A stretch of DNA of 12,093 nt from Chryseobacterium gleum (lineage in GTDB: Bacteria > Bacteroidota > Bacteroidia > Flavobacteriales_D > Crocinitomicaceae). The notes beneath the pieces are model-generated. The model was not told the origin of the DNA. It made no database searches and was given only the letters and a program-made list of their open reading frames with translations. The position numbers and the translations under genes were made by a program. The stretch lies in contig CAMCQW010000035.1 of NCBI GenBank assembly GCA_945877045.1, positions 1 through 12,093 on the forward strand. Direction: 5' to 3'. Positions 1 through 6,871 of the stretch are shown piece by piece. Positions within the stretch are counted from its first letter, which is position 1. Every line of letters begins with the position of its first letter.

Positions 1-1
1 T

Positions 2-1915
2 CCAACCACCTTAACAAATTTCAGTAATTCATTAGTAGGCGGGACTATCTCATGGACACTAAGCAACCCCCTTTCAGTACCGGGAACGGTAACGGGTTAT
101 CAAACTTCAGGAATCGGACAAATTCCTGTAAGTACGATAAACAACGGGGGGACTTCTCCTTACACTTTAAGTTACCAAGTTACTCCAACTGCAAATGGCT
201 GTTCTGGGTCAGCTGGCACCTATTCGATTACTGTAAATCCACTACCAGACAGCACAATTACCCCTAATGGCGCAACAACTTTTTGTTCTGGGGGCTCCGT
301 AACACTTTCTGCTATGCCTAATTATTCTTCATATACTTGGAATAAAGATGGAATTGTAATCCCTGGTGCCGCAAGTGCTACTTATTTTGCTACACAATCA
401 GGTGTTTATTCGGTCAGTATTACAAATCAATATAGCTGTAATAGTATGGAGTCAATTACAGTAAATAATCTTACAATTCCTGTTGCTGCTGTTTCAAATG
501 CGTCCCCCGCTAATTTTTTCTGTCAAGGTAATAATACAACGCTAAATGCAAGTGCCAATTGTCAAGGATGTAATTTGTCATACCAATGGTTGGTTAATGG
601 TACTAATACCCCTGGAACGAATCCATCGTTAATCGTAACCGCTACTGGTAATTACTCCGTTGTAATTGGTAATTCTTTAAACGGAATAGTATGTTTAGAT
701 ACTTCAAATAATATTTTCATCACAAGTTTAGCAATTGTTCCACCAAGCTTTACCGGATTACCTGATTCAATTTGTGTTAATGAAACTTTTGTTTTGCCAC
801 AACTTTCGAATAATAATATTGCAGGTACATATATTGCAGGTACATGGAATCCTCTTATTATTTCGAATCAATCGAGCAGCTATACATTTACTCCATTACA
901 AGGGCAATGCGCGAGTCCCTATTCTTGGAATGTTCAGTTAGTTGCTTTGCCTCAACCCAGCCTAGGAAATGATTTAGTGATTTGTGCAGGAGATAGCACC
1001 ATACTTATCAGCCAAGGATTTAATTCGTATTTATGGAGTAATGGAAGTAGTGATTCTTCGATCACTGTTGCCCCATCGGCAACTACTCAATATATTTTAT
1101 CTGTTACAAATTCATTGGGTTGTGTGGGTGCTGATTCAATCAATGTAGCTGTTAACCCCGTGCCACCTTTACCATTTATTTCAGGATCCGAGTTCCTATG
1201 TTTAAATTCCCTAAATCAAGTTTACAGCACTACGCCAACCGTAAATTGGCTTATTTGGAACATTGATGGTGCAAATATTTATTCAGGACAATATACTAAT
1301 GAAGTGCATTTAGACCTTACTTCCTCAGACACCTTATGGATTAATTTAACAGAACACATCTTAAATACAGGTTGCTATTCTACAAACACTTTAATAGTTT
1401 TAGTGGATACGAATGCTTCGGCTCCACCATATGTGAATGTACTTCCTTTAGGAAATCAAAATGATTTTCTATGTGCACCACAAGCTATCGGTATCTTCAG
1501 GTGGGGTAAAATTGATAAAAACACGAACGATATTTATTTTTATCCTTCTGTTTACACCTATCACAATTTTACTGTCTTAGATACTGTCAATTACTTTTAT
1601 TTTGTAGACCATGGTGAACTTGGATGTTTTACAAGGTCTTATTACGTTTACCCACAATTGATTACTTCTACAGAGGAGTTGTCTGAAAGCACCTATTGGA
1701 TAAGTCCTAACCCAGTTATAAATGAACTTTCTATTAATTCCGCAAAGACAGAATTAGTTTGGGTAATTATTGAGAACTTAGAAGGCAAACTTGTATTTAA
1801 AGAAGAAGTTTGGACCAATAATCCAATTAATTGTGGTAGTTTTATAACTGGCATGTATTTTGTCAGAATAGAAAAAGCTGCCGAATTGAATTTTGTTAAA
1901 TTTTTAAAATTTTAA
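2..1915 (+). CDS. Large secreted PKD/Ig-like repeat protein with type IX sorting domain (5' partial)
   Basis: The frame is open from base 2 to the TAA at 1913-1915 (637 codons), so the gene starts upstream; the Met at 314 is internal. The first ~85 residues are a PKD-like module with the typical end TPTANGCSGSAGTYSITVNP. More Ig/PKD-like units follow, each opening with a Cys (TFCSGGSVTLSA, FFCQGNNTTLNA, DSICVNE, VICAGDST, EFLCLNS) and closing on a YSVSITN-like strand. About the last 75 residues (WISPNPVINELSI ... GMYFVRI ... FVKFLKF) match the type A C-terminal sorting domain of the Bacteroidota type IX secretion system. I infer a protein exported through the outer membrane and attached to or released from the surface, such as an adhesin or gliding-type protein. 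Its ligand is unknown. The two following genes sit 2 and 18 bp apart and are probably co-transcribed. Confidence 0.9.
   Translation, partial: PTTLTNFSNSLVGGTISWTLSNPLSVPGTVTGYQTSGIGQIPVSTINNGGTSPYTLSYQVTPTANGCSGSAGTYSITVNPLPDSTITPNGATTFCSGGSVTLSAMPNYSSYTWNKDGIVIPGAASATYFATQSGVYSVSITNQYSCNSMESITVNNLTIPVAAVSNASPANFFCQGNNTTLNASANCQGCNLSYQWLVNGTNTPGTNPSLIVTATGNYSVVIGNSLNGIVCLDTSNNIFITSLAIVPPSFTGLPDSICVNETFVLPQLSNNNIAGTYIAGTWNPLIISNQSSSYTFTPLQGQCASPYSWNVQLVALPQPSLGNDLVICAGDSTILISQGFNSYLWSNGSSDSSITVAPSATTQYILSVTNSLGCVGADSINVAVNPVPPLPFISGSEFLCLNSLNQVYSTTPTVNWLIWNIDGANIYSGQYTNEVHLDLTSSDTLWINLTEHILNTGCYSTNTLIVLVDTNASAPPYVNVLPLGNQNDFLCAPQAIGIFRWGKIDKNTNDIYFYPSVYTYHNFTVLDTVNYFYFVDHGELGCFTRSYYVYPQLITSTEELSESTYWISPNPVINELSINSAKTELVWVIIENLEGKLVFKEEVWTNNPINCGSFITGMYFVRIEKAAELNFVKFLKF
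816..845 (+). repeat. Perfect tandem 15-bp duplication inside the PKD-like protein gene
   Basis: ATATTGCAGGTACAT occurs twice back to back (816-830 and 831-845). The unit is a multiple of three, so it duplicates five residues in frame (IAGTY then IAGTW) in the GTWNP-type strand of a PKD-like unit. The absence of any mismatch suggests a recent slippage event, tolerated in a surface loop. Confidence 0.9.
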
Positions 1916-1917
1916 TT

Positions 1918-2325
1918 ATGAAAAGTTATTTGTTATTTTTTGGATTCATTTTTATATTTCTAACTTCATTTGGCCAAGGGCCTTTGACAGGGACCTTGGT
2001 AATTAACAAAGGGGAAATCGAAAAAAAATGGGGTGAGTCAATTGAATATGAGTTTATTGTTAAAAATGCTGGCACTAAAGCCATAGAGATTCTAAAAGTA
2101 ACGGGGTCATGCGACTGCCAAACCAGTAACCCAGCTAATTTACAAGTAATTCAACCAGGGAAAACAGGGGTGATTAAAATGAAAGTGAAAGTAGATCAAA
2201 AAAATCTTGCTAGTGAGGTAATAAATGGAGTAATAAATTACGATAAATCAGTAATTGTTACTACAAATGGAAAAAAACAAAAGTATCAACTTTATACACG
2301 AGCAAAAATAAAAATTAAAAACTAA
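1918..2325 (+). CDS. Secreted DUF1573-family protein
   Basis: This 135-residue protein has an N-terminal signal peptide (hydrophobic residues 4-18, ending FGQ) and one Ig-like DUF1573 domain. The domain shows 'EYEFIVKNAGTKAIEILKV', then a short Cys pair S64-C65-D66-C67 where the family usually has SCGC, then 'IQPGKTGVIKMKVK'. DUF1573 proteins are common in Bacteroidota, lie in the periplasm or at the surface, and have no established biochemical role. The ATG lies 2 bp after the stop of the upstream adhesin-like gene, so the two are surely co-transcribed. A TlpA-type thioredoxin follows 18 bp downstream. The CxC pair next to a thiol-disulfide protein suggests a redox or folding link with the Cys-containing secreted protein, but that is inference. 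Confidence 0.85.
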   Translation: MKSYLLFFGFIFIFLTSFGQGPLTGTLVINKGEIEKKWGESIEYEFIVKNAGTKAIEILKVTGSCDCQTSNPANLQVIQPGKTGVIKMKVKVDQKNLASEVINGVINYDKSVIVTTNGKKQKYQLYTRAKIKIKN

Positions 2326-2343
2326 AATATAAATTATTGAATT

Positions 2344-2847
2344 ATGAAAACTACCATTTTATTTACCATCTTGTTACTATCATCTTTTACATACACACAG
2401 GAACTTCCTGATTTCCAAGTACTTAATGTAAAAGGCAATAAAGTAACCAAAGATAGTTTCCTTAGCTCTGGAAAGATTATTGTATTAAATTTTTGGGCAA
2501 GTTGGTGTAAACCTTGCCAGGAAGAGATGCGTGAAATTTCAAGAATCAAGTCTCAAGATGAATTTAAAAATGTTCAATTTATTTCGGTAACAATAGATGC
2601 CCAAGATGGTGTTGAAAATGCAAAAAAAATATTTAAGAATAATAAATATCCTTGGAAACTATATATAGATACAAAGCAGGATTTATTCAATAAAGTGCTT
2701 GCGGTTACTGAAAATACGGGCACAGCTATCCCTATTTCAATAGTAATTAACGAAAAGGGACTCATTATGGGTTATCATATTGGATTTGACCTTGAAACTT
2801 ATAAGGAAGACTTAATTAATGACATTAAGCTTATTGAAAATAAGTAA
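2344..2847 (+). CDS. TlpA/ResA-like periplasmic thiol-disulfide oxidoreductase
   Basis: The protein has 167 residues. Residues 1-18 are a signal peptide ending near YTQ. A thioredoxin fold follows, with the active site W54-C55-K56-P57-C58 in 'VLNFWASWCKPC' and a cis-proline at P130 ('GTAIPISIVINEKG'). The AhpC-TSA/Redoxin pattern (LPDFQVLNVKG ... SSGKIIVLNFWAS) is that of TlpA/ResA. It should reduce or rearrange disulfides of exported proteins. Its position as third gene after a Cys-rich type IX-secreted protein and a CxC DUF1573 protein suggests these as clients, which is inference. Upstream gap is 18 bp. The stop codon lies inside a hairpin followed by a T-tract, so this is probably the last gene of the operon. 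Confidence 0.9.
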   Translation: MKTTILFTILLLSSFTYTQELPDFQVLNVKGNKVTKDSFLSSGKIIVLNFWASWCKPCQEEMREISRIKSQDEFKNVQFISVTIDAQDGVENAKKIFKNNKYPWKLYIDTKQDLFNKVLAVTENTGTAIPISIVINEKGLIMGYHIGFDLETYKEDLINDIKLIENK

Positions 2848-2857
2848 TATTTTTTTT
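2824..2857 (+). terminator. AT-rich hairpin with T-tract after the TlpA-like gene
   Basis: ATTA(AG)CTTATT pairs with AATAAGTAAT around a GAA loop: 6 bp, a 2-nt bulge, then 4 bp more. An unbroken run of eight T's follows (2850-2857). The stem overlaps the TAA stop at 2845-2847. The stem has a single G-C pair and is weak, but the geometry is that of an intrinsic terminator and it sits exactly where the transcription unit should end. Confidence 0.45.
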
Positions 2858-2886
2858 AACTGAGATTCCTAAACGAATAATTTTGA

Positions 2887-2928
2887 GTAAATCAAACCAC
2901 TAAACAATTTGGAGCGATTTGATTTTAC
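2887..2928. repeat. Imperfect inverted repeat, 21-nt loop
   Basis: GTAAATCAAA (2887-2896) is complementary to TTTGATTTTAC (2918-2928) with one bulged T. No T-tract follows, so it is not a canonical intrinsic terminator. It starts about 30 bp beyond the T-tract after the TlpA-like gene and could be a second transcript-end structure or chance. Confidence 0.35.
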
Positions 2929-3246
2929 GTATTATTTAATGTTTTTTTTATTCAAAACTATTTCTATAACAAGTTTAACCTATTAGGAAAGCAACATAGC
3001 TTACAATAAAGAAATGACTAATCATGCTCGTTATTAAATTTTAATAAGCTTCCTAATTGTTAAAAACTTGGTTGCCAACTAAAAAAAAGTTTCAATTGCG
3101 AAAATAGACAGGATAGAATTTCAAATTTTAAAGATAAATCCAGAATTTTTACTTTTCAATAAGAACTCTACTAGTGAAGCTAATATTATGAATAAATCAC
3201 TAAAATCTCTTGTATATTTAACAGTAAATAACTCTTCAAATTAATC

Positions 3247-3319
3247 TTTAACTAGATTAATTAAAAGTTCAGCATAATATTCTGAATACTACAATAACAT
3301 TTAACCTAGTTTAATTAAA
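3247..3319. repeat. Degenerate direct repeat pair
   Basis: TTTAACTAGATTAATTAAA at 3247-3265 recurs as TTTAACCTAGTTTAATTAAA at 3300-3319, with one inserted C and one A/T change. The start-to-start spacing is 53 bp, about five helical turns. They could be paired protein-binding sites or merely low-complexity AT sequence. Confidence 0.4.
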
Positions 3320-3325
3320 TTAGTA

Positions 3326-3343
3326 TATGAATAGCTATTCATA
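3326..3343. promoter_or_regulatory. Perfect 18-bp palindrome, candidate operator
   Basis: TATGAATAGCTATTCATA equals its own reverse complement over all 18 bases, centred between 3334 and 3335. It lies about 165 bp upstream of the MerR-type regulator gene. The half-site TTCATA recurs at 3415-3420 and 3428-3433, nearer the promoter. A palindrome of this length is unlikely by chance in 660 bp and is typical of a dimeric regulator's site. Which protein binds is unknown; the adjacent CarH-like regulator is only the nearest candidate. Confidence 0.5.
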
Positions 3344-3438
3344 CAATCTATTATTGACTATCGAATTAAAAAGTAAAATTGTTTTTTACATCCTTAATAG
3401 TAGGAACGGAAACATTCATAAGATTCTTTCATAATTAT

Positions 3439-3495
3439 CCACAAAAAATATGGCGATTAACTTTGATTCTTGTTTATGTTTATATATTTTTGTGG
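3439..3495. promoter_or_regulatory. Inverted repeat flanking the regulator promoter, candidate operator
   Basis: CCACAAAAAATAT (3439-3451) is complementary to ATATTTTTGTGG (3484-3495) except for one extra A. The right arm covers the predicted -7 element, and the -33 element lies in the 32-nt loop. Between them is a tandem TGTTTATGTTTA (3471-3482), with the inverse half-site TAAACA at 3501-3506. Overlap with promoter elements fits repression by the regulator encoded just downstream, since CarH/LitR proteins commonly repress their own carotenoid promoters. Binding is inferred. Confidence 0.45.
3462..3492 (+). promoter_or_regulatory. Bacteroidota-type promoter of the carotenoid operon
   Basis: TTTG (3462-3465) and TATTTTTG (3485-3492) match the Bacteroidota -33 TTTG and -7 TAnnTTTG elements with a 19-bp spacer. 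The start of transcription would be about 10 bases before the ATG at 3510, leaving a very short A-rich leader. A second TAnnTTTG match (TAACTTTG, 3458-3465) overlaps the -33 element but has no good -33 partner. Confidence 0.6.
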
Positions 3496-3509
3496 CTATT
3501 TAAACAAAA

Positions 3510-4391
3510 ATGAATTATTTTTCTATTTCTCAACTGCAACAATTCTCCGGAATAAAAGCGCATACAATTCGAATATGGGAACAACGCTACGATGCATTAA
3601 TTCCGTCGCGATCAGAAGGGAATACCAGACATTACGATAACAAACAATTAATAAGGCTACTTAATATAGTTAGCTTGCTAGACGCTGGATATAAAATATC
3701 TGAAGTGGGTGTGATGACCGATCAAATGCATGCAAAACTTTTGGAGCAAGAACTTTCAGGGCATGATAATATTGAAGGTATCAATGAGTACTTTATTGCC
3801 CAATTAATAGCCGCTTCAGTCAGTTTTGATGAGACATATTTTGAAAAAATATTTTCGAATTGTGTCGAGAAAATGGGAATGAAATATACGTATACAACAG
3901 TATTATACCCAATGCTCAGAAGAACTGGACTTATGTGGGTATGCGGCATGTTTTCTCCCGCCTATGAACACTTCAGTACCAACATCATCAAACAAAAATT
4001 ATACACAGCCATAGACTCGATGCCGCCGGCAACATCCAATGAAAGTTGGTTATTATTTTTACCGGAAGATGAATTCCACGAAATTGGTTTATTATTCTCC
4101 AGCTATCTCATTAAGCTTTCAGGAAAAAAAGTAATATTCCTCGGAGGAAATATTCCCTCTGAAACGTTAATGAATTTGTCGGATGAAATAAATCCGACTC
4201 ATCTATTATTCTTTTTAGTTCATAATAACAATACAGAAGATTTGAAAGAATATATTAATAACCTGACAAATAAATTTAATAAAACACAAATTCATATTTC
4301 TGGAAATGAAAAATTAATGACCCAATTAAAACCTGATATGGATTTTAATTGGATCAATTCGGTGGAAGACCTGGAAAAACAATTGCATTAA
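3510..4391 (+). CDS. MerR-family regulator with cobalamin-binding photosensor domain (CarH/LitR-like)
   Basis: This 293-residue protein has a MerR winged helix at residues 1-70 (ISQLQQFSGIKAHTIRIWEQRY ... NTRHYD; the IRxWExRY motif is intact). A helical bundle and a Rossmann-like B12-binding half follow. W143 followed by nine residues and E153-H154 reproduces the W-x9-EH motif that contacts the adenosyl group in CarH. E188-F-H190-E-I-G193 is the (E/D)xHxxG motif, whose His is the lower axial cobalt ligand. CarH/LitR proteins bind DNA as AdoCbl tetramers in the dark, and light breaks the cobalt-carbon bond and lifts repression. It lies 23 bp upstream of crtI on the same strand, so it probably controls its own operon. 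Light dependence is inferred from the motifs. Some Bacteroidota homologues are annotated simply as MerR. Confidence 0.88.
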   Translation: MNYFSISQLQQFSGIKAHTIRIWEQRYDALIPSRSEGNTRHYDNKQLIRLLNIVSLLDAGYKISEVGVMTDQMHAKLLEQELSGHDNIEGINEYFIAQLIAASVSFDETYFEKIFSNCVEKMGMKYTYTTVLYPMLRRTGLMWVCGMFSPAYEHFSTNIIKQKLYTAIDSMPPATSNESWLLFLPEDEFHEIGLLFSSYLIKLSGKKVIFLGGNIPSETLMNLSDEINPTHLLFFLVHNNNTEDLKEYINNLTNKFNKTQIHISGNEKLMTQLKPDMDFNWINSVEDLEKQLH

Positions 4392-4414
4392 TCACGATAT
4401 TAACATAAATAAAA

Positions 4415-5899
4415 TTGGCTAAAATTATTATTATTGGTTCAGGTTATTCGGGCATTAGCGCTGCGGCATATTTATCTGCAGCAGGACATGAAGTACACGT
4501 ATTAGAAAAAAATGATTCAGTAGGTGGCAGATGCAGACAATTTAAAACCGATTCAGGCTATATATTTGACATGGGTCCGAGTTGGTATTGGATGCCTGGC
4601 GTATTTGAGCGTTTTTTTAGCGATTTCAATTTTACGGTGTCCGATTTCTATGAATTAACATTATTAGATCCCTCCTTTGATGTGGTATTCGGAGAACAAG
4701 ATACCATGAGCGTTCCTGAAAATTTCGAAGAATTATGCACGCTATTTGAAAGTATTGAAAAAGGAAGCGCGGAGAAACTTAAAAAGTTTATGACAGAGGC
4801 TGCCTATAAATATAAGACAGGTATTGATAATTTGGTTTACAAACCCGGGCTATCAATCATGGAATTTGCAGATCTTGATGTAATAAAAGGCGTATTTAGA
4901 TTACAAGTATTCTCTTCTTTTAGTAAGCACGTTCGCAAGTATTTTTCCCATCCAAAACTAATTGCGCTGATGGAATTCCCTGTATTGTTTTTGGGAGCAA
5001 TGCCACAAGATACACCGGCATTATACAGCCTTATGAATTATGCCGGATTGAAATTAGGAACGTGGTATCCACAAGGTGGATTTATTAAGGTGATTGAAGG
5101 CATGAAATCAGTTGCCGAAAAAAACGGAGCCGTTTTTCATTTGAATTCACCTGTTGAAAAAATAGAGATTGAAAATAATAAGGCAACGAATGTAATTGTT
5201 AATGGCGAAAAGATTTACTGTGATGCACTCATTGCCTCCGCTGATTATCATCATGTTGAGAGCAAGCTCTTGTCAAAAGAATTTAGAAATTATGATGAAA
5301 ATTATTGGGAGAAAAAGACAATGGCTCCTTCAAGTCTTATCTACTATTTAGGGGTTCGGAAAAAAATAAAATCTTTGCAACATCATACATTGTTTTTTGA
5401 TGAAGGCCTAGACCAACATTCTAAAGAAATTTATGTAAAGCCAGAATGGCCTTCAAAGCCTCTATTCTATGTTTGCTGTCCATCAAAAACAGATGAAAAT
5501 TTGGCGCCTAACGGTCATGAGAATATATTTTTTTTAATGCCTATCGCTCCAGGATTAAACGACACGGAAGAAATACGAGAAGAATATTTTCAAATGATGC
5601 TAAAAAGATTGGAAAATCAAGTGAAGGAAAATATTTCAGAATTCATCGACTTTAAAAAGAGTTATTGCATAAACGATTTTATTTTGGATTACAATTCGTT
5701 TAAAGGCAATGCATACGGTCTAGCAAATACCCTCATGCAAACTGCTATATTGAAACCAAAAATTAGAAATAAAAAAGTTAAAAACCTTTTCTATGCAGGT
5801 CAGCTGACTGTTCCAGGCCCTGGAGTCCCCCCTTCAATTATATCTGGAAAAGTAGTTTCCGACTTATTAATGAAAAATTTAAATAACAAAAAAGCATGA
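4415..5899 (+). CDS. crtI: Phytoene desaturase (CrtI family)
   Basis: This 494-residue FAD-dependent desaturase introduces double bonds into phytoene toward neurosporene/lycopene at the membrane. The Rossmann motif G8-S-G-Y-S-G13 is followed by E31 and 'VGGRC', which bind FAD. The family C-terminal signature GQLTVPGPGVPPS is at residues 462-474 with ISG after it. The start is TTG at 4415. The only other upstream codons before the in-frame TAA at 4406 are ATA and AAA, and TTG gives the usual N-terminus (MAKIIIIGSG). The stop overlaps the crtB ATG (ATGA), which implies translational coupling. The number of desaturation steps cannot be read from sequence; related hydroxyneurosporene or diapo-type desaturases are alternatives, but coupling to crtB favours phytoene. 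Confidence 0.93.
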   Translation: MAKIIIIGSGYSGISAAAYLSAAGHEVHVLEKNDSVGGRCRQFKTDSGYIFDMGPSWYWMPGVFERFFSDFNFTVSDFYELTLLDPSFDVVFGEQDTMSVPENFEELCTLFESIEKGSAEKLKKFMTEAAYKYKTGIDNLVYKPGLSIMEFADLDVIKGVFRLQVFSSFSKHVRKYFSHPKLIALMEFPVLFLGAMPQDTPALYSLMNYAGLKLGTWYPQGGFIKVIEGMKSVAEKNGAVFHLNSPVEKIEIENNKATNVIVNGEKIYCDALIASADYHHVESKLLSKEFRNYDENYWEKKTMAPSSLIYYLGVRKKIKSLQHHTLFFDEGLDQHSKEIYVKPEWPSKPLFYVCCPSKTDENLAPNGHENIFFLMPIAPGLNDTEEIREEYFQMMLKRLENQVKENISEFIDFKKSYCINDFILDYNSFKGNAYGLANTLMQTAILKPKIRNKKVKNLFYAGQLTVPGPGVPPSIISGKVVSDLLMKNLNNKKA

Positions 5900-6732
5900 A
5901 GGCTCTATTTGATGATGTATCTGCACAATGCAGTAAACTAACCACAAAAGCATATAGTACAAGTTTTTCGTTAGGAATCTATTTTTTGAACGAAAAATTA
6001 CATAATCCAATCTATTCCATTTATGGTTTTGTGAGATTTTCCGACGAAATTGTTGATAGTTTCGATGGCTACGATAAAAAATACTTACTTGAGAAATTTA
6101 AAGCCGAAACGTACGAAGCGATTCAATCTAAAATATCCTTAAATCCAATCTTAAATTCTTTTCAACGAGTTGTTCATGAATACAATATTTCCCTTGATTT
6201 AATTGAAACATTTCTTAAAAGTATGGAAATGGATTTGGAGAAAAGAACCTATTCAATAGATGAATACAATCAATATATTTTAGGATCTGCTGAAGTGGTA
6301 GGCTTAATGTGTCTTCATGTTTTTACTGACGGAAGTAAGGACTTTTTTGAGGAATTAAAGCCTTATGCAATGCGATTAGGTGCTGCGTTTCAGAAAATAA
6401 ATTTTTTACGCGACATGAAAGCCGACTTTCAAGAATTGGGAAGAACTTATTTTCCAAATATCGATATGACGAATTTTTCTGATGAAGTCAAAAAAACCAT
6501 TGAAGAAGAAATTGAAGAAGATTTTAAAATAGCGCTAATTGGAATTAGAAAACTCCCCTCTTCATCAAAGGGCGGGGTTTACCTAGCATTTGTATATTAT
6601 AAAAAACTATTTATAAAAATTAAAAAAATTCCCGCGGAAAGAATCCTACAAGAAAGAATTAGAATCAGTAATGTAAAGAAAATGACATTAATGGTAAACA
6701 GTATGTTTCAATACAAAATGAACATTCTATGA
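5896..6732 (+). CDS. crtB: Phytoene synthase (squalene/phytoene synthase family)
   Basis: This 278-residue enzyme joins two geranylgeranyl diphosphates head to head into phytoene, the first committed carotenoid step. Two Asp-rich Mg-diphosphate motifs are visible: 'RFSDEIVD' with D50 and D54, and 'INFLRDMKAD' with D173 and D177. 'LGRTYFP' (181-187) and 'YIL(G)SAEVVGLM' (127-138) are also family-typical. The first motif reads SDEIVD where many CrtB proteins have cDDvvD; this variant is common in the Bacteroidota branch as I recall. Start is the ATG overlapping the crtI stop by 4 nt. The stop TGA in turn overlaps the ATG of a short remnant ORF. Confidence 0.93.
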   Translation: MKALFDDVSAQCSKLTTKAYSTSFSLGIYFLNEKLHNPIYSIYGFVRFSDEIVDSFDGYDKKYLLEKFKAETYEAIQSKISLNPILNSFQRVVHEYNISLDLIETFLKSMEMDLEKRTYSIDEYNQYILGSAEVVGLMCLHVFTDGSKDFFEELKPYAMRLGAAFQKINFLRDMKADFQELGRTYFPNIDMTNFSDEVKKTIEEEIEEDFKIALIGIRKLPSSSKGGVYLAFVYYKKLFIKIKKIPAERILQERIRISNVKKMTLMVNSMFQYKMNIL

Positions 6733-6871
6733 AGGTATTATTTGTTTCTTTTATTTTATTCAATTTAGTAGCTAATTGCGACACTACTGAATTACCTGAA
6801 ATTCGATTATTGCTACAGAAATTAGTAAATCATCTTCAAATCACCTAACAGCAGCAGAAAAACAAAAAACG
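6729..6871 (+). pseudogene. Remnant of a small secreted-protein gene between crtB and idi
   Basis: An ATG at 6729, overlapping the crtB stop as ATGA, opens a 39-codon ORF ending at TAA 6846-6848. It begins with a signal-like segment (MKVLFVSFILFNLVANC), then TTELPEIRLLL, and becomes implausible after the Leu run. From about 6812 another frame, that of idi, reads ATEISKSSSNHLTAAEKQ up to the idi start with no stop. LPEIR + ... + ATESK-like text is what I recall at the N-terminus of a small uncharacterised secreted protein of about 130 residues that often follows crtB in Bacteroidota carotenoid clusters. I infer a frameshift near 6810 and loss of the rest of the gene, with idi now abutting. Alternatively it is a genuine 39-residue peptide or lipoprotein-like leader (Cys at residue 17). 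Confidence 0.5.

Larger units (their letters stand above)
2848..3509. other. 662-bp AT-rich non-coding region before the carotenoid operon
   Basis: No convincing coding sequence was found on either strand. The longest open stretch (3083-3244) has no ATG until 3188 and an AT-driven composition. The region holds an imperfect inverted repeat (2887-2928), a degenerate direct repeat (3247-3265 and 3300-3319), a perfect 18-bp palindrome (3326-3343) and a promoter with a flanking inverted repeat (3439-3495). Matches to the -7 consensus TAnnTTTG occur at 2878-2885, 3458-3465 and 3485-3492; in DNA this AT-rich some are expected by chance. It is much longer than the other gaps here (2-109 bp, apart from the 139 bp holding the remnant gene), so it may be a regulatory region, a decayed gene, or the site of an unrecognised small RNA. 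Confidence 0.7.

Noticed and set aside
52..267. Small ORF starting at an ATG near the left edge
   Set aside because: It is out of frame with the PKD-like protein, whose frame is open from base 2 and has clear domain motifs; the small ORF is a shadow.
2887..2928. Inverted repeat considered as an intrinsic terminator
   Set aside because: The loop is 21 nt and no T-tract follows; a better hairpin with T-tract is present at 2824-2857, so it is kept only as a repeat.
3083..3244. Open stretch of about 53 codons in the AT-rich gap
   Set aside because: There is no start codon until 3188, no recognisable motif, and AT-rich DNA yields such frames by chance.
2848..3509. Possible CRISPR array or insertion-sequence remnant
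   Set aside because: The repeats are two degenerate copies with no regular spacers, and no transposase fragment or paired terminal repeats with target duplication were seen.
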